The notes below the pieces were generated by a model that searched no databases, was not told the DNA's origin, and worked only from the letters and a program-made list of their open reading frames with translations. Source: Cytophagaceae bacterium (GTDB taxonomy: Bacteria; Bacteroidota; Bacteroidia; Cytophagales; Flexibacteraceae). Taken from it: 46,019 bases of DNA. Position numbers and translations under genes: made by a program. The stretch spans positions 1 to 46,019 of the forward strand of contig JAIXQU010000060.1 in NCBI GenBank assembly GCA_027485575.1. The letters run 5' to 3'. Below are positions 25,955-34,753 of this stretch, piece after piece; the first letter of the stretch is position 1, and each line of letters starts with the position of its first letter.

Positions 25955-26384
25955 TTGCTTGAAGAAAAGGCAAGGAAACCAATTTCTTTGAAAATAAAAC
26001 CAATTTTTAATGCCATTTCCAAAATCAAAAGCAGACCTGAGTCCAGACCGAATTTTTTTCTCAATCTGTGCGGCAATAAAACGGCTGTTTTAGTTTCGGC
26101 TTCTTGGTTATGCAGGATGTGATTACAAGGATCAATCACAGGAATTCCACCTTATTTATATGGCAAAAAGTGATTTTTTGAGGTAAGGTGAAAAATTAGA
26201 GGCTAATGGCTCAAGAGGCAAAATGAAATTATCAGGCATTGAGGAATCGACATCAAAAAAACGGAAGTTTTTAAATGATTGCGGGAAATACAGGACTGAT
26301 CAAAATCAAAAAAAGGACTGTTGAATGATTGCTTTCAACCAGAGAAATTATTGAATCTTGGCTGTGAAAATTTTTATAAATGCC
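25955..26384. other. 430-bp divergent intergenic region
   Basis: This lies between the M20 operon (leftward) and an outer-membrane-protein gene (rightward). It contains inverted repeats TGTGATT (26118-26124) / AATCACA (26134-26140) and CACCTTA (26148-26154) / TAAGGTG (26184-26190), which could be operator or RNA structures for one of the two genes. No gene is seen. Confidence 0.4.
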
Positions 26385-27116
26385 ATGAGAAAATTAAATT
26401 ATCAATTCAAAGTTACAGTTTTAATTTTAGGTTTTAGCCTTTGTGCCGGAGAAAAATCTGAAGCTCAACCATACTCTTTTCAAAATGGAATTACCTCAGC
26501 CGGAGGTATTTCTTCAACTACCCACCTGGATGCCGATTTCAAAAAAATAGCCGAAAAAAATATCAAAGAAGAGCTGGGTTTTTCCTGGGAAATAGGATAC
26601 TTAAATACCAAATCGTTAAACGAAAAAGTTGCTTTTACGTATGGCATTTCGGTGATGTCGCTAAGAAATACTATTAAAACCGGCGCATCGAAATACACAA
26701 GAAAGGACGGAAGTAAGGAGGAAATTAATTTTATAAATAGCCAGCAACGACTGGACCGGTTTCTGCTTGGAATTACGTTTAAGTGGTCCTTCTTTTTAAA
26801 CCAAGGCGCCGGCCGTTTCTATGTGGGTCCAGGCTTCGCATTTGCGGCTCCGGTGTTTAATGTTTCTGATATTTCAGGGTCTACGCAGGTTTCCGATTCT
26901 ATTTCCTTTAAAGACAAATATTTCACAGAAACAGGTCCATATCTATTCATTCCGGTGGAAGGAAATGTTGGCTATCAAAGAGAATTTCAAGATTGTTCCT
27001 TACTACGAATTGAAGCATTTTCGTTTTTCAGGGCAGATGGAATTATTATGAAAGCCAATCCCAGACATCTGGAAAAGTGTTTTGGCTTAAGGTTGGCATT
27101 CTTTTTTTCACAATGA
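26385..27116 (+). CDS. outer-membrane beta-barrel protein of unknown function
   Basis: A 243-residue exported protein starting at ATG 26385. A TTG at 26358 in the same frame is less likely because the signal peptide begins cleanly at MRKLNYQFKVTVLILGFSLC. After cleavage near KSEAQ the protein shows alternating strands with glycine-rich turns (FYVGPGFAFAAPVFN, VEGNVGYQREF, LLRIEAFSFFRADG) and an aromatic C-terminus (RLAFFFSQ), the pattern of a porin-like barrel of Bacteroidota. No named family recognised. Single gene, convergent with the next one. Confidence 0.65.
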   Translation: MRKLNYQFKVTVLILGFSLCAGEKSEAQPYSFQNGITSAGGISSTTHLDADFKKIAEKNIKEELGFSWEIGYLNTKSLNEKVAFTYGISVMSLRNTIKTGASKYTRKDGSKEEINFINSQQRLDRFLLGITFKWSFFLNQGAGRFYVGPGFAFAAPVFNVSDISGSTQVSDSISFKDKYFTETGPYLFIPVEGNVGYQREFQDCSLLRIEAFSFFRADGIIMKANPRHLEKCFGLRLAFFFSQ

Positions 27117-27185
27117 TTTATTCTTTTCTCCATTTCGGATATTTGGTCATTTAAAATGAGTCTACCCGGACAGGTTAACTCAGGA

Positions 27186-28220
27186 TCAATATTCTATGGT
27201 TAGCATTTCTTCTATATATGCCCGATAAGCCAGGTCATAATCTTTTTCGTGGACCAGACGTTTTTCTTCCAGGTCTTTTACTACTTCATTCGCTTTTTTA
27301 ATGTTGGCATTATAATCGGCAATGGCAATCCGGTACCGGTCTTTTTCTTTAGGGGTTAATTCACCCTTTTCTTTTGATTTAAAGTGATGCTTGTAAAAAT
27401 CCTGTTCATGTTTCCTGAAATTCAATAGTTGAACCAACGCTCCACTTGCCTCTGCTCGATATAACCGGAGGCTGTTTAGTGCTGAGTTCTTTAAACTTCT
27501 ATCATTTTTATGGGTAGGCAGGCCTTTTAGTTTTAAAGTGCCCTCTTCGGCAGCAAGTATTATTGTCTGCCGTATTTCATCTGGCCTATTTCCAGTGTCT
27601 TTCCCAATGGAATTTAAAAACAGCCGCTCGATATGCCGTGTACTCATGACACGTTTATTTATTTCGATACAATACTCCTCTACCTTAATGGCCTCGATAA
27701 AAATAGAATTGATTCCGATCTCTTTTGGCCTGTCGGGAATTCGGTTTACCAAACAAAAATTTTGTTGTTCCTCATGGATCCGAATAGAAGCTTTGTACAA
27801 CAAATCAAGATTGAATATAAAAGATTTCTGGATCAGAAATACAGAATCAGCATTGTAACTTTCGGTTTCCGGAAAATCAAATACCTGCTGGGTAGTAAGG
27901 TAGTTTTGAACAGATTCTAAAAAATATAAACTTTCTTTTTTCAGGCTTTCCTGTCCTACAAAATCTTCTTTTTTTTCGAACCTGGCTCTTTCCCTTGCGG
28001 TATTATCGAGAATGTTTTTTTTTAGATCTTCAGCCTTGTTCTTATTTGTTTTTATGAACAGATGTTTGTTAAAGGCAAGAATATCAATGGCAATTTTTTT
28101 TACGGGTTCTTCAAAAAAGTCAAGGTATTTGTTTGCCAGATTATTGGTCTGGCCAAAAGCAGGCTTCAATAGCAGAATAAAAATAAATGCGACCAGGGGT
28201 TTTCTGTTCATGGTTTGCAT
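27186..28220 (-). CDS. exported helical protein of unknown function
   Basis: A protein of about 344 residues. The ATG at 28220 (or 28211, giving MNRKPLVAF) fits a signal peptide ending KPAFGQ; a GTG at 28232 overlaps the upstream SDR stop. The mature part is charged and predominantly helical, with long Lys/Glu/Arg-rich stretches (KKNILDNTARERARFEKKED, KSKEKGELTPKEKDRYR) suggesting coiled coil. It follows the SDR gene by 8-17 bp, so it is probably the last gene of the ppsA unit. I do not recognise the family and infer no function. Confidence 0.6.
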   Translation of the reverse strand: MQTMNRKPLVAFIFILLLKPAFGQTNNLANKYLDFFEEPVKKIAIDILAFNKHLFIKTNKNKAEDLKKNILDNTARERARFEKKEDFVGQESLKKESLYFLESVQNYLTTQQVFDFPETESYNADSVFLIQKSFIFNLDLLYKASIRIHEEQQNFCLVNRIPDRPKEIGINSIFIEAIKVEEYCIEINKRVMSTRHIERLFLNSIGKDTGNRPDEIRQTIILAAEEGTLKLKGLPTHKNDRSLKNSALNSLRLYRAEASGALVQLLNFRKHEQDFYKHHFKSKEKGELTPKEKDRYRIAIADYNANIKKANEVVKDLEEKRLVHEKDYDLAYRAYIEEMLTIEY

Positions 28221-28228
28221 GATTAAAA

Positions 28229-28978
28229 TCACCTTGCAATCATCCCACCATCTACCACAAGTTCTGCACCTGTCATAAAGGAGGATTCGTCTGACGCAAG
28301 AAACAACGCGGCATAGGCAAGTTCCATTGGATCAGCGAGCCGACCTTGAGGTGAAGTTGCTTTTATCAATTCCTCTGCTCCGGGAACCGCGACAAAAAAC
28401 TCAGTCATTGGGGTCAGAACCCCGCCTGGGTGGAGCGAATTTGCCCGGATTTTGTCTTTCGCAAATTCAACCGCAAGGTCTTTTGTGAGGAGAGTCAACC
28501 CAGCCTTTGAGGCGGAGTAGGCGGGTCCATTTCCACCCACCAAACCTGCAATGGATGATACATTCACAATTGAACCTCCGTGTATTTTTAAATAAGGAAG
28601 TGCAGCTTTTACCCCAATGAAAGGACCGGTAAGGTTGATGGCGAGGACCTTTTCCCAGCCGGTTTTGTCGGTGTTCTCTGTATTGGATCCAGCAGGGAAA
28701 ACGCCTGCATTATTCACCAGAATATTGATTTTCCCATAGGAGGAAATGGCCTGTTCCACAACCTTTTTCCAGTCATCTTCCGAAGTGACATCATGAGAGA
28801 TACATTCAATGGAAAGTCCGGTTTTTCGGGCATCATCTACCCAGCGTTTCATTTTATCATATTGAATGTCAGTGGCCAATACATTTGCACCTTCCCTGGC
28901 AAAAAGAAGAGCTTCGGCCTCACCCATGCCGCCTGCGGCGCCAGTTATAATGGCCACTTTGTTTTCAAGTCTTTTCAT
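28229..28978 (-). CDS. short-chain dehydrogenase/reductase (SDR)
   Basis: A 249-residue classical SDR. NAD(P) motif TGAAGGMG (12-19), NNAG (90-93), catalytic S143, Y155 and K159 in the SSIAG ... YSASK arrangement, and the C-terminal MTGAELVVDGG. It lies 15 bp downstream of ppsA, so it is likely cotranscribed. The substrate cannot be predicted; relatives annotated as glucose dehydrogenase, cyclopentanol dehydrogenase or 3-oxoacyl reductase all share this pattern. An aspartate at the end of beta-2 (ATDI, D38) favours NAD over NADP. Confidence 0.88.
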   Translation of the reverse strand: MKRLENKVAIITGAAGGMGEAEALLFAREGANVLATDIQYDKMKRWVDDARKTGLSIECISHDVTSEDDWKKVVEQAISSYGKINILVNNAGVFPAGSNTENTDKTGWEKVLAINLTGPFIGVKAALPYLKIHGGSIVNVSSIAGLVGGNGPAYSASKAGLTLLTKDLAVEFAKDKIRANSLHPGGVLTPMTEFFVAVPGAEELIKATSPQGRLADPMELAYAALFLASDESSFMTGAELVVDGGMIAR

Positions 28979-28993
28979 TGTGTTTTTTATTAA

Positions 28994-31390
28994 TTAATGA
29001 TGTATCAAAATGCTTTCTTCAGCTTTGGCTATGTTTTCAATGCCACGAATCAAAGAATCGGGGTTGAAGGATATGCTATCAATCCCTTCTTCAACGAGGA
29101 AATGGGCAAATGCCGGATAATCACTTGGGGCCTGGCCACACAGCCCAATTTTTGTTCCTGTTTTTTTGGCCTTTTGAATGGCAGTTTTTATCATCCACAT
29201 GGGTGCCGCATTGCGTTCATCAAAAATATCGCTGATGATGGAAGAATCGCGGTCTATCCCCAATGTCAACTGCGTGAGGTCGTTTGAGCCAATCGAAAAA
29301 CCATCAAAAATTTTGGCAAATTCTTCAGCCAAAATCACGTTGGAAGGAATTTCAATCATCATGTAAATTTCAAGGCCATTTTCTCCGCGGGTCAGACCAT
29401 AATTCTCCATGATTTCCAGTACCTTTTTGCCTTCTTCAACAGTTCTGCAAAACGGAATCATGAGTTTTACATTGGTAAGGCCCATTTTGTCTCTTACAAA
29501 TTTCATGGCTTCACATTCCAGTTTAAATCCTTCTTTGTATTTCGCATGATAATATCGGGATGCACCCCTGAAGCCAATCATAGGATTCTCTTCTTCCGGC
29601 TCAAAGAATTTGCCACCCAAAAGCGAAGCGTATTCGTTGGTTTTGAAATCGCTCATCCTAACAATTACATCTTTTGGAAAAAAGGCAGCAGCCACCTGAC
29701 CAACCCCTTCTGATAGCTTTTCTATGAAATATTGCTTCTTGTCCGGAAATCCATAAGTTTTGCCTTCAATGATGGATGTATCAGGTCCATCGGGCAAAGT
29801 TTCGAAATATGCCAGGGCCATGGGGTGAGCAGCAATTGTATTGTTGATGATGAATTCCATTCTCAAAAGTCCAACGCCTTTGTTTGGGTAAAAGGAAAGC
29901 TCAAATGCCCTGTCCGGGTTTGCCAGAATGAGCATAGGATCTGTATGGGTTTCCGGCAGATTGTCAAGCCGGAACGATTTTTCTTCCCATTTCAGGGCAC
30001 CCTCAAACACCCTTCCGATTTCTGAATCTGCGCAACTTACGGTTATCATTTGCCCATCCTCAATCAAATCGGTTGCTTTATTTGTTCCAACCACAGCGGG
30101 GATACCGAGTTCCCGGGCTACAATGGATGCATGGCTCGTCCGGCCCCCTTTGTTGGTTACAATACTGACAGCTTTTTTCAATAGGGCATTCCAATCCGGA
30201 TTGGTAATGTCTGCAATAATGATATCTCCTTGCTGCAATTTTCCGGCATCGGCAAGAGAATTGATTACGCACGCCCTGCCACTTACAATGCTGTGCCCTA
30301 CGGATTTACCGGAACAGATTTCTTTGCTTTTGGTTTTTAGTGTAAAGGTTTTGGCCAGTTTACCAGAAGTTTGACTTTGAACCGTTTCGGGCCTTGCCTG
30401 AACAATGTATATCAAATCATCAATTCCATCTTTTGCCCATTCTATATCCATTGGCCCGTTATAATGGTCTTCAATCAATTGACACCAATTTGCCAGCTGA
30501 TGAATCTCTTTATTTGTCAAAACCAGTTGTTTTCGTTTATCCAGACTTGTGTCCTCGTTCAAGGTTTTTGGTCCTTTGCTGCCTTTCTGGGCATAGACCA
30601 TGGTTTTTTCCTTCAGACCTGCCTTCTTTTTAAGGATGGCATAGAAGTCTTTTTTCAGGGTAGGTTTGAAGACAAGGTATTCGTCCGGGTCAATAGCTCC
30701 TTGTACAATATTTTCGCCCAATCCCCAGGCTCCGGTCAGGTAAATAACATTTTTAAAGCCACTCTCAGGGTCAATTGTAAAAGCCACCCCGGCAGAAGCC
30801 AGATCGGAACGTACCATCTTCTGAATGCCGATGGAAAGTTCCACATCCATGGGTTCAAACCCATTGTCGATCCTATACTTAATTGCCCGGTCGTTAAACA
30901 AGGAAATGTAACAAGCCTGGCAACTTTTGATCAACTCTTCTTTTCCTTTGATATTCAGAAATGATTCATGCTGACCAGCGAAACTAGCCGTTGGTAAATC
31001 TTCTGCAGTTGCTGAACTTCGAACCGCCACAGAAAACGATTCATCTTGTTGTTTGGCAAAATCCTCATAGGCCACAACAATTGCGAGTATTAAATCCTCT
31101 GGCATTTTTGCCTTGCCCACCAATTCCCGGCAGGCTTTTCCAATTTCGGGGAGATTGCTAAGCTGGTCTTTGTCAAGTTGGCTTAGCAGCCCGGTCAGTT
31201 TTTTGTTAAGTTGGTTTGAATCCAGAAAATGCCGGTAGGCTGTAGAAGTAATAGCAAAACCGTCTGGTACACGAATGCCCAAAGGAGTCAGTTGATTAAA
31301 CATCTCGCCGAGGGATGCGTTTTTACCGCCTACTTCCGCCAAATCGCGGAGGCTCAATTTTGAAAATGGGATGATAAAAGAATTTGACAT
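28994..31390 (-). CDS. ppsA: phosphoenolpyruvate synthase
   Basis: A 798-residue cytosolic enzyme that converts pyruvate, ATP and water to PEP, AMP and phosphate, the entry into gluconeogenesis from pyruvate. The order is as in E. coli PpsA: an N-terminal ATP-grasp domain (VGGKNASLGEM, then VRSSATAEDLPTASFAGQ), the central phosphohistidine domain GGRTSHASIVARELG with H420, and a C-terminal TIM barrel ending with GLCGQAPSDYP (catalytic C751). All key residues are present. First gene of a unit with the SDR and the helical protein. Pyruvate carboxyl recycling links it to the acetyl-CoA enzymes upstream. Confidence 0.96.
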   Translation of the reverse strand: MSNSFIIPFSKLSLRDLAEVGGKNASLGEMFNQLTPLGIRVPDGFAITSTAYRHFLDSNQLNKKLTGLLSQLDKDQLSNLPEIGKACRELVGKAKMPEDLILAIVVAYEDFAKQQDESFSVAVRSSATAEDLPTASFAGQHESFLNIKGKEELIKSCQACYISLFNDRAIKYRIDNGFEPMDVELSIGIQKMVRSDLASAGVAFTIDPESGFKNVIYLTGAWGLGENIVQGAIDPDEYLVFKPTLKKDFYAILKKKAGLKEKTMVYAQKGSKGPKTLNEDTSLDKRKQLVLTNKEIHQLANWCQLIEDHYNGPMDIEWAKDGIDDLIYIVQARPETVQSQTSGKLAKTFTLKTKSKEICSGKSVGHSIVSGRACVINSLADAGKLQQGDIIIADITNPDWNALLKKAVSIVTNKGGRTSHASIVARELGIPAVVGTNKATDLIEDGQMITVSCADSEIGRVFEGALKWEEKSFRLDNLPETHTDPMLILANPDRAFELSFYPNKGVGLLRMEFIINNTIAAHPMALAYFETLPDGPDTSIIEGKTYGFPDKKQYFIEKLSEGVGQVAAAFFPKDVIVRMSDFKTNEYASLLGGKFFEPEEENPMIGFRGASRYYHAKYKEGFKLECEAMKFVRDKMGLTNVKLMIPFCRTVEEGKKVLEIMENYGLTRGENGLEIYMMIEIPSNVILAEEFAKIFDGFSIGSNDLTQLTLGIDRDSSIISDIFDERNAAPMWMIKTAIQKAKKTGTKIGLCGQAPSDYPAFAHFLVEEGIDSISFNPDSLIRGIENIAKAEESILIHH

Positions 31391-31527
31391 AGAAACAGGT
31401 GTTTTGAAAAGCTAAAAATGCAGATAATAAAAAGTGACCGAAATGAGAAAGCGCAGCCTGAAAGTGGACAAAAATCAACTTTATCAAATGGTGGGAAAAG
31501 GGAAGTATTGCGGGTTAAGTTATTTTT

Positions 31528-31544
31528 AAATCAACGGTTGATTT
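31528..31544. promoter_or_regulatory. 17-bp palindrome upstream of ppsA, candidate operator
   Basis: AAATCAAC and GTTGATTT form perfect 8-bp arms around a single G, centred 146 bp upstream of the ppsA start. Its symmetry and size suit a dimeric regulator. No regulator family is assigned. Confidence 0.35.
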
Positions 31545-31602
31545 TGGGAATTATATTGAGTCTGAATAAAAATTGAACATAAATTACCATTACAGCCCCA
31601 TT

Positions 31603-31634
31603 CCGGTTTCTTTCGCCAAGGCGAAAGAAACCGG
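31603..31634. repeat. perfect 15-bp inverted repeat with 2-nt loop
   Basis: CCGGTTTCTTTCGCC (31603-31617) and GGCGAAAGAAACCGG (31620-31634) are exact reverse complements separated by AA. No T run follows on either strand, so it is not a standard intrinsic terminator. It may be a REP-like palindrome, a protein-binding site or an RNA-stabilising hairpin in the ppsA leader. Confidence 0.6.
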
Positions 31635-31831
31635 GAGAAATGATTTTAGGCATGTTCAATTTTTAAATGGACCTAACATAATTGAGATGAAGTTGTAAGT
31701 AATGGTTGAGAAATTTCGTTGTATGGAGGTTGCGAATTGTGTGTTATATATCCTAGAATCGGGATTTCTGGTCTGCTTGAGCTTACCATAACCGTTATCC
31801 CGGATTGCCAGTCCAAAAGCTATTTCTTTTT

Positions 31832-31865
31832 AAAAAAGCCCGGATAATTGTAGCCGGGCTTTTTT
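31832..31865 (-). terminator. strong intrinsic terminator after hsp20
   Basis: Perfect 12-bp arms AAAAAAGCCCGG (31832-31843) and CCGGGCTTTTTT (31854-31865) around a 10-nt loop, starting 5 bp past the hsp20 stop. Read leftward the GC stem is followed by six U. It also works rightward. It marks the end of the long leftward unit. Confidence 0.85.
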
Positions 31866-31870
31866 GTTTG

Positions 31871-32314
31871 TCAGTCGATTTTGACTGTTTTTTTGGAAGC
31901 AGACTTTGCCTCTGTTTTCTTTGGTAAAACCAATTTCAAAATGCCATTTTCATATTTGGCATCTATTTTTTCTACCTCAGAATTTCCGGGCAAAGTGAAA
32001 GAGCGTGAAAAGGAATTGTATGAATACTCTTTTCTTGTAAATCGCTCATTTTCATCTATTTTCTCGTCCTCTTTTTCAGCAGAGATATTAAGCATATCGC
32101 CTTCCAAATCGATTTTGAAATCTTCTTTTTTATAGCCTGGTACAGCCAGCTCAATATTGAAATTTTTGGCGTTTTCTTTTATGTTGACGGCGGGTACTGT
32201 TTTTTCCAGTTCTCTGTTCAACCATCCTGGCCTGAAAAAATTATCCGTATTGAAGAAATCGGAAAATAGGGTAGGGAATGTATCCCCGTTGGTTTTTGTT
32301 TTTACTAGAGACAT
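31871..32314 (-). CDS. small heat-shock protein (Hsp20/alpha-crystallin)
   Basis: A 147-residue ATP-independent holdase that binds unfolding proteins as large oligomers. The alpha-crystallin domain spans about residues 38-135, with ending motif GILKLVLPK (the GxL signature) and the preceding SRSFTLPGNSEVEKIDAKYENG. An N-terminal Phe-rich stretch (FPTLFSDFFNTDNFF) and a charged C-terminal tail complete the family form. Last gene before the terminator of the stress/acetyl-CoA array, 154 bp after the permease gene, so it may also have its own promoter. Confidence 0.93.
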   Translation of the reverse strand: MSLVKTKTNGDTFPTLFSDFFNTDNFFRPGWLNRELEKTVPAVNIKENAKNFNIELAVPGYKKEDFKIDLEGDMLNISAEKEDEKIDENERFTRKEYSYNSFSRSFTLPGNSEVEKIDAKYENGILKLVLPKKTEAKSASKKTVKID

Positions 32315-32468
32315 GATTTTTAATAATTAGGGTGAAAGAATAATTTCAATACAAATGAAAACCAACCTGATGTTCTTTGAAATGAAGTTTATCAGTCTCT
32401 GAATTAATTTTAGTCCGGTTTGGAACTGATATAAATCAACTGAATATCCGATTTCAATTGTAGAATGC

Positions 32469-33503
32469 TTATCTGGTCTTTCCATCTCCTAAAAGTATGG
32501 ATAGCAATTCCAGACCTTTGATTCGATCCGCAATCAGCTTCAATATACTGGTTAAAGGGATGAACAAAATCATTCCGGCCGGGCCCCAAAAAATACCGCC
32601 CAGGACTATCATTATGATAATGGCGAAGGTGTTTATCTTTAACTGATTGCCAACAGCAAAAGGAAAAATGAAATAAGCTTCCAGAAACTGAACAACAGAA
32701 AAAACCAGTATCACGCCCAATGGATACCAAACAGAATGAAACTCTATCCAGGAAGCAGCTATGGGTAGGAGAGAGGCAATCATAATTCCGAAGTATGGAA
32801 TAAAGGTTAAAATGGAAGCCATAAACCCAAATACAAAAGGGTGGCTAATGCCAAGAATGGCAAGGCCTATGCTATTCAGAAGTCCCACTATTAAATAAAC
32901 AGCTGCCATACCTTTTACAAAATTGAAAAAAGCATCAATTGTCCCCAATAAAATGCCGTTTATCGTTTCCTTTTTCTCTTTTGGGAAAATCTGAAAAAGA
33001 GCATTGACCAACATCTGCCTATGGTAGAGCTGAAGGCCTGAAAAAATCGATATCATCACCAGGAAAAAAAAGGAATCGGAAAGAGAATAGGCCGTGCCAC
33101 GGATGATTTCCACTATTTGTGAACCTGAGTTGTCAATCAGGTTTTTTAAAAGGGAGGTTTGTTTTGAAACACTAAATCCAAATCGTTCCGTTAAAAAGGA
33201 GCTTAATTGGCCCAATGCATCGGCAATGGATGATTTAATGGAGGCCCAATCCTGATAGAATTTAGACAATTGTAGAAGGAGTACATAAATAATCAAGCCT
33301 AAAAAAAAAGTTACAGTTGCAATGGCAATCGCGGTTGCTACATTCCGATTGACTCCTTTGGCTTCCATCCACTTACAGCCCGGGTAAAGGACCAGACTAA
33401 TAATGGTTGCAAAGCTTAATGGGATGAAAAGCGTTTTTCCAAAATAGAGCAAAGCCAAAATCAGGCTTAAGCTCAGGAGGTTTGATTGTAAACCAGACTT
33501 CAT
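32469..33503 (-). CDS. AI-2E family transporter (PerM/UPF0118)
   Basis: A 344-residue integral membrane protein with about eight hydrophobic segments and the family layout: two N-terminal helix pairs, a central amphipathic linker (WASIKSSIADALGQLSSFLTERFGF), and conserved C-terminal helices around FIPYFGIMIASLLPI and GGIFWGPAGMILFIPLTSILKLI. Members export small molecules or act as Na+/H+ antiporters; export of autoinducer-2 is shown for only a few, so that role should not be assumed. It lies between the universal stress protein and Hsp20, which points to a stress-related function. Confidence 0.88.
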   Translation of the reverse strand: MKSGLQSNLLSLSLILALLYFGKTLFIPLSFATIISLVLYPGCKWMEAKGVNRNVATAIAIATVTFFLGLIIYVLLLQLSKFYQDWASIKSSIADALGQLSSFLTERFGFSVSKQTSLLKNLIDNSGSQIVEIIRGTAYSLSDSFFFLVMISIFSGLQLYHRQMLVNALFQIFPKEKKETINGILLGTIDAFFNFVKGMAAVYLIVGLLNSIGLAILGISHPFVFGFMASILTFIPYFGIMIASLLPIAASWIEFHSVWYPLGVILVFSVVQFLEAYFIFPFAVGNQLKINTFAIIIMIVLGGIFWGPAGMILFIPLTSILKLIADRIKGLELLSILLGDGKTR

Positions 33504-33605
33504 TATGAATTATAAGAGTTTTTAAAAGAGGCTATAAATGCCATTTCAGTGTTTTAGGAATGCTTAAGATAAAAAATCAAATTGATTTCGACCCTGAGGC
33601 TTTGG

Positions 33606-34439
33606 TTAGTCGGATTCATGCATAGCCAGAACAGGTATGTGGCTGTGATAGGCCAATCTTTTGGTCAGGCTTCTGTCAAATATTTTTTGGAATAAAGACC
33701 GGTGCCGCATGCTCAAAACCATAATATCAGGTTTAAATTCTTTCATATATGCATCCATGCCTACATATACATCCGCGCTTACAGCCATGCATGTCGTTAT
33801 CTTTAGATAATTGTTTACATGCATTACATGGGTTTTTAGTGCATTGATTTTTGCTTCACCTGAAGACCTTTCACTTTCACTTTTTACAAAATGAAGCATG
33901 ATTATTTCTGGTTCGTAGGTTTTTGCAAAATCAACCAGCTTGTTGAGATTTCTTTGGTTATAAGGGCCATAATCTAAGGCATAGACCATTGTTTTCAGGC
34001 CGTTAAAAACTGCATTTTCAGGAATTGCCAAAACGGGTACGCTGGCATTTTCCATAACAGTGGCAGCAATGGTGCCCAATAAGAATTCTTTTAAACCTCC
34101 CGTCCCATGCGTTCCCATAATTATTAGGTCAGCAAGGTCTTTTTTTGCCTGTAATTCAATAACATCTGAAGCCATTCCCATAGAAGCAACCACTTCAAAT
34201 TCTATCAAAGGATATACATTCTCATAAATGTTTTTTGTTTCGTTTAACTGTTTATAAGCTGAGTCTTCAATTTGGGTTAGGGATATTGCCTGTAGGGCAA
34301 ATTCATCGGCTGGAACCGGAATATGGAAAGAATGAAAAATGATGATTCTTGCCTTAATTTCTTTGTTGAATTCACAAGCATAGGTAAGTGCATTTTCAGC
34401 ATTTTCAGAAAAGTCTGTGGGTACCAATATGGTTTTCAT
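33606..34439 (-). CDS. tandem-domain universal stress protein
   Basis: A 277-residue cytosolic protein made of two UspA domains. The first begins MKTILVPTDFSENAENAL and ends with a canonical ATP-binding motif, MGTHGTGGLKEFLLGTIAATVM followed by VPVLAIP. The second (from about residue 150) begins KTMVYALDYG and ends MRHRSLFQKIFDRSLTKRLAYH, where the glycines of the nucleotide loop are replaced, so only the first domain is likely to bind ATP. Such proteins accompany growth arrest, starvation and low oxygen. It follows the acyl carrier protein gene by 68 bp. Confidence 0.92.
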   Translation of the reverse strand: MKTILVPTDFSENAENALTYACEFNKEIKARIIIFHSFHIPVPADEFALQAISLTQIEDSAYKQLNETKNIYENVYPLIEFEVVASMGMASDVIELQAKKDLADLIIMGTHGTGGLKEFLLGTIAATVMENASVPVLAIPENAVFNGLKTMVYALDYGPYNQRNLNKLVDFAKTYEPEIIMLHFVKSESERSSGEAKINALKTHVMHVNNYLKITTCMAVSADVYVGMDAYMKEFKPDIMVLSMRHRSLFQKIFDRSLTKRLAYHSHIPVLAMHESD

Positions 34440-34507
34440 AATTGTATTTTTAAGTTTTAATATTTCGAAGTCCTGTTGTTTTTCACATTTTTATAAATTC
34501 AAAATAT

Positions 34508-34753
34508 TTAATGAATTTTTTCCCCCAGATAGTTTAGCAAGTGCTCTAAGGTATCTGTTTTTGCATAGTCCTTTTCAGGCACATCTACACCCAGATGTTC
34601 ATCGAGTGCAACAATAAATTGTAAAGCATCAAAAGAATCGATTCCCAGAACATCTCTGATTTTGTCATTATCTTTCAGGGCTTCCGGTTCTGTATCAGGT
34701 GCAATTTGTTTTAATAGTCCGCAAATTTTCGTGCGCAATTCTTCTCTGTTCAT
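34508..34753 (-). CDS. acyl carrier protein (phosphopantetheine-binding)
   Basis: An 81-residue four-helix carrier. The phosphopantetheine attachment site is S40 in LGIDSFDALQ, a DSF variant of the usual DSL. Its ATG overlaps the stop of the E2 gene by 4 bp (ATGA), so it is translationally coupled to the 2-oxoacid dehydrogenase. It is not next to fatty-acid synthesis genes and so is probably a dedicated carrier, not the housekeeping AcpP. A role in holding an acyl group made by E2 or the neighbouring acyl-CoA synthetase is inference. Confidence 0.88.
   Translation of the reverse strand: MNREELRTKICGLLKQIAPDTEPEALKDNDKIRDVLGIDSFDALQFIVALDEHLGVDVPEKDYAKTDTLEHLLNYLGEKIH

Larger units (their letters stand above)
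31391..31870. other. 480-bp regulatory gap between hsp20 and ppsA
   Basis: This gap splits the leftward array into two transcription units. From right to left it holds the hsp20 terminator (31832-31865), a perfect 15-bp-stem hairpin (31603-31634) and a 17-bp palindrome (31528-31544) that could be an operator for ppsA. No protein gene is seen. Confidence 0.5.

Noticed and set aside
26118-26140. CRP-type operator
   Set aside because: TGTGA and TCACA are 13 bp apart instead of the 6 bp needed.
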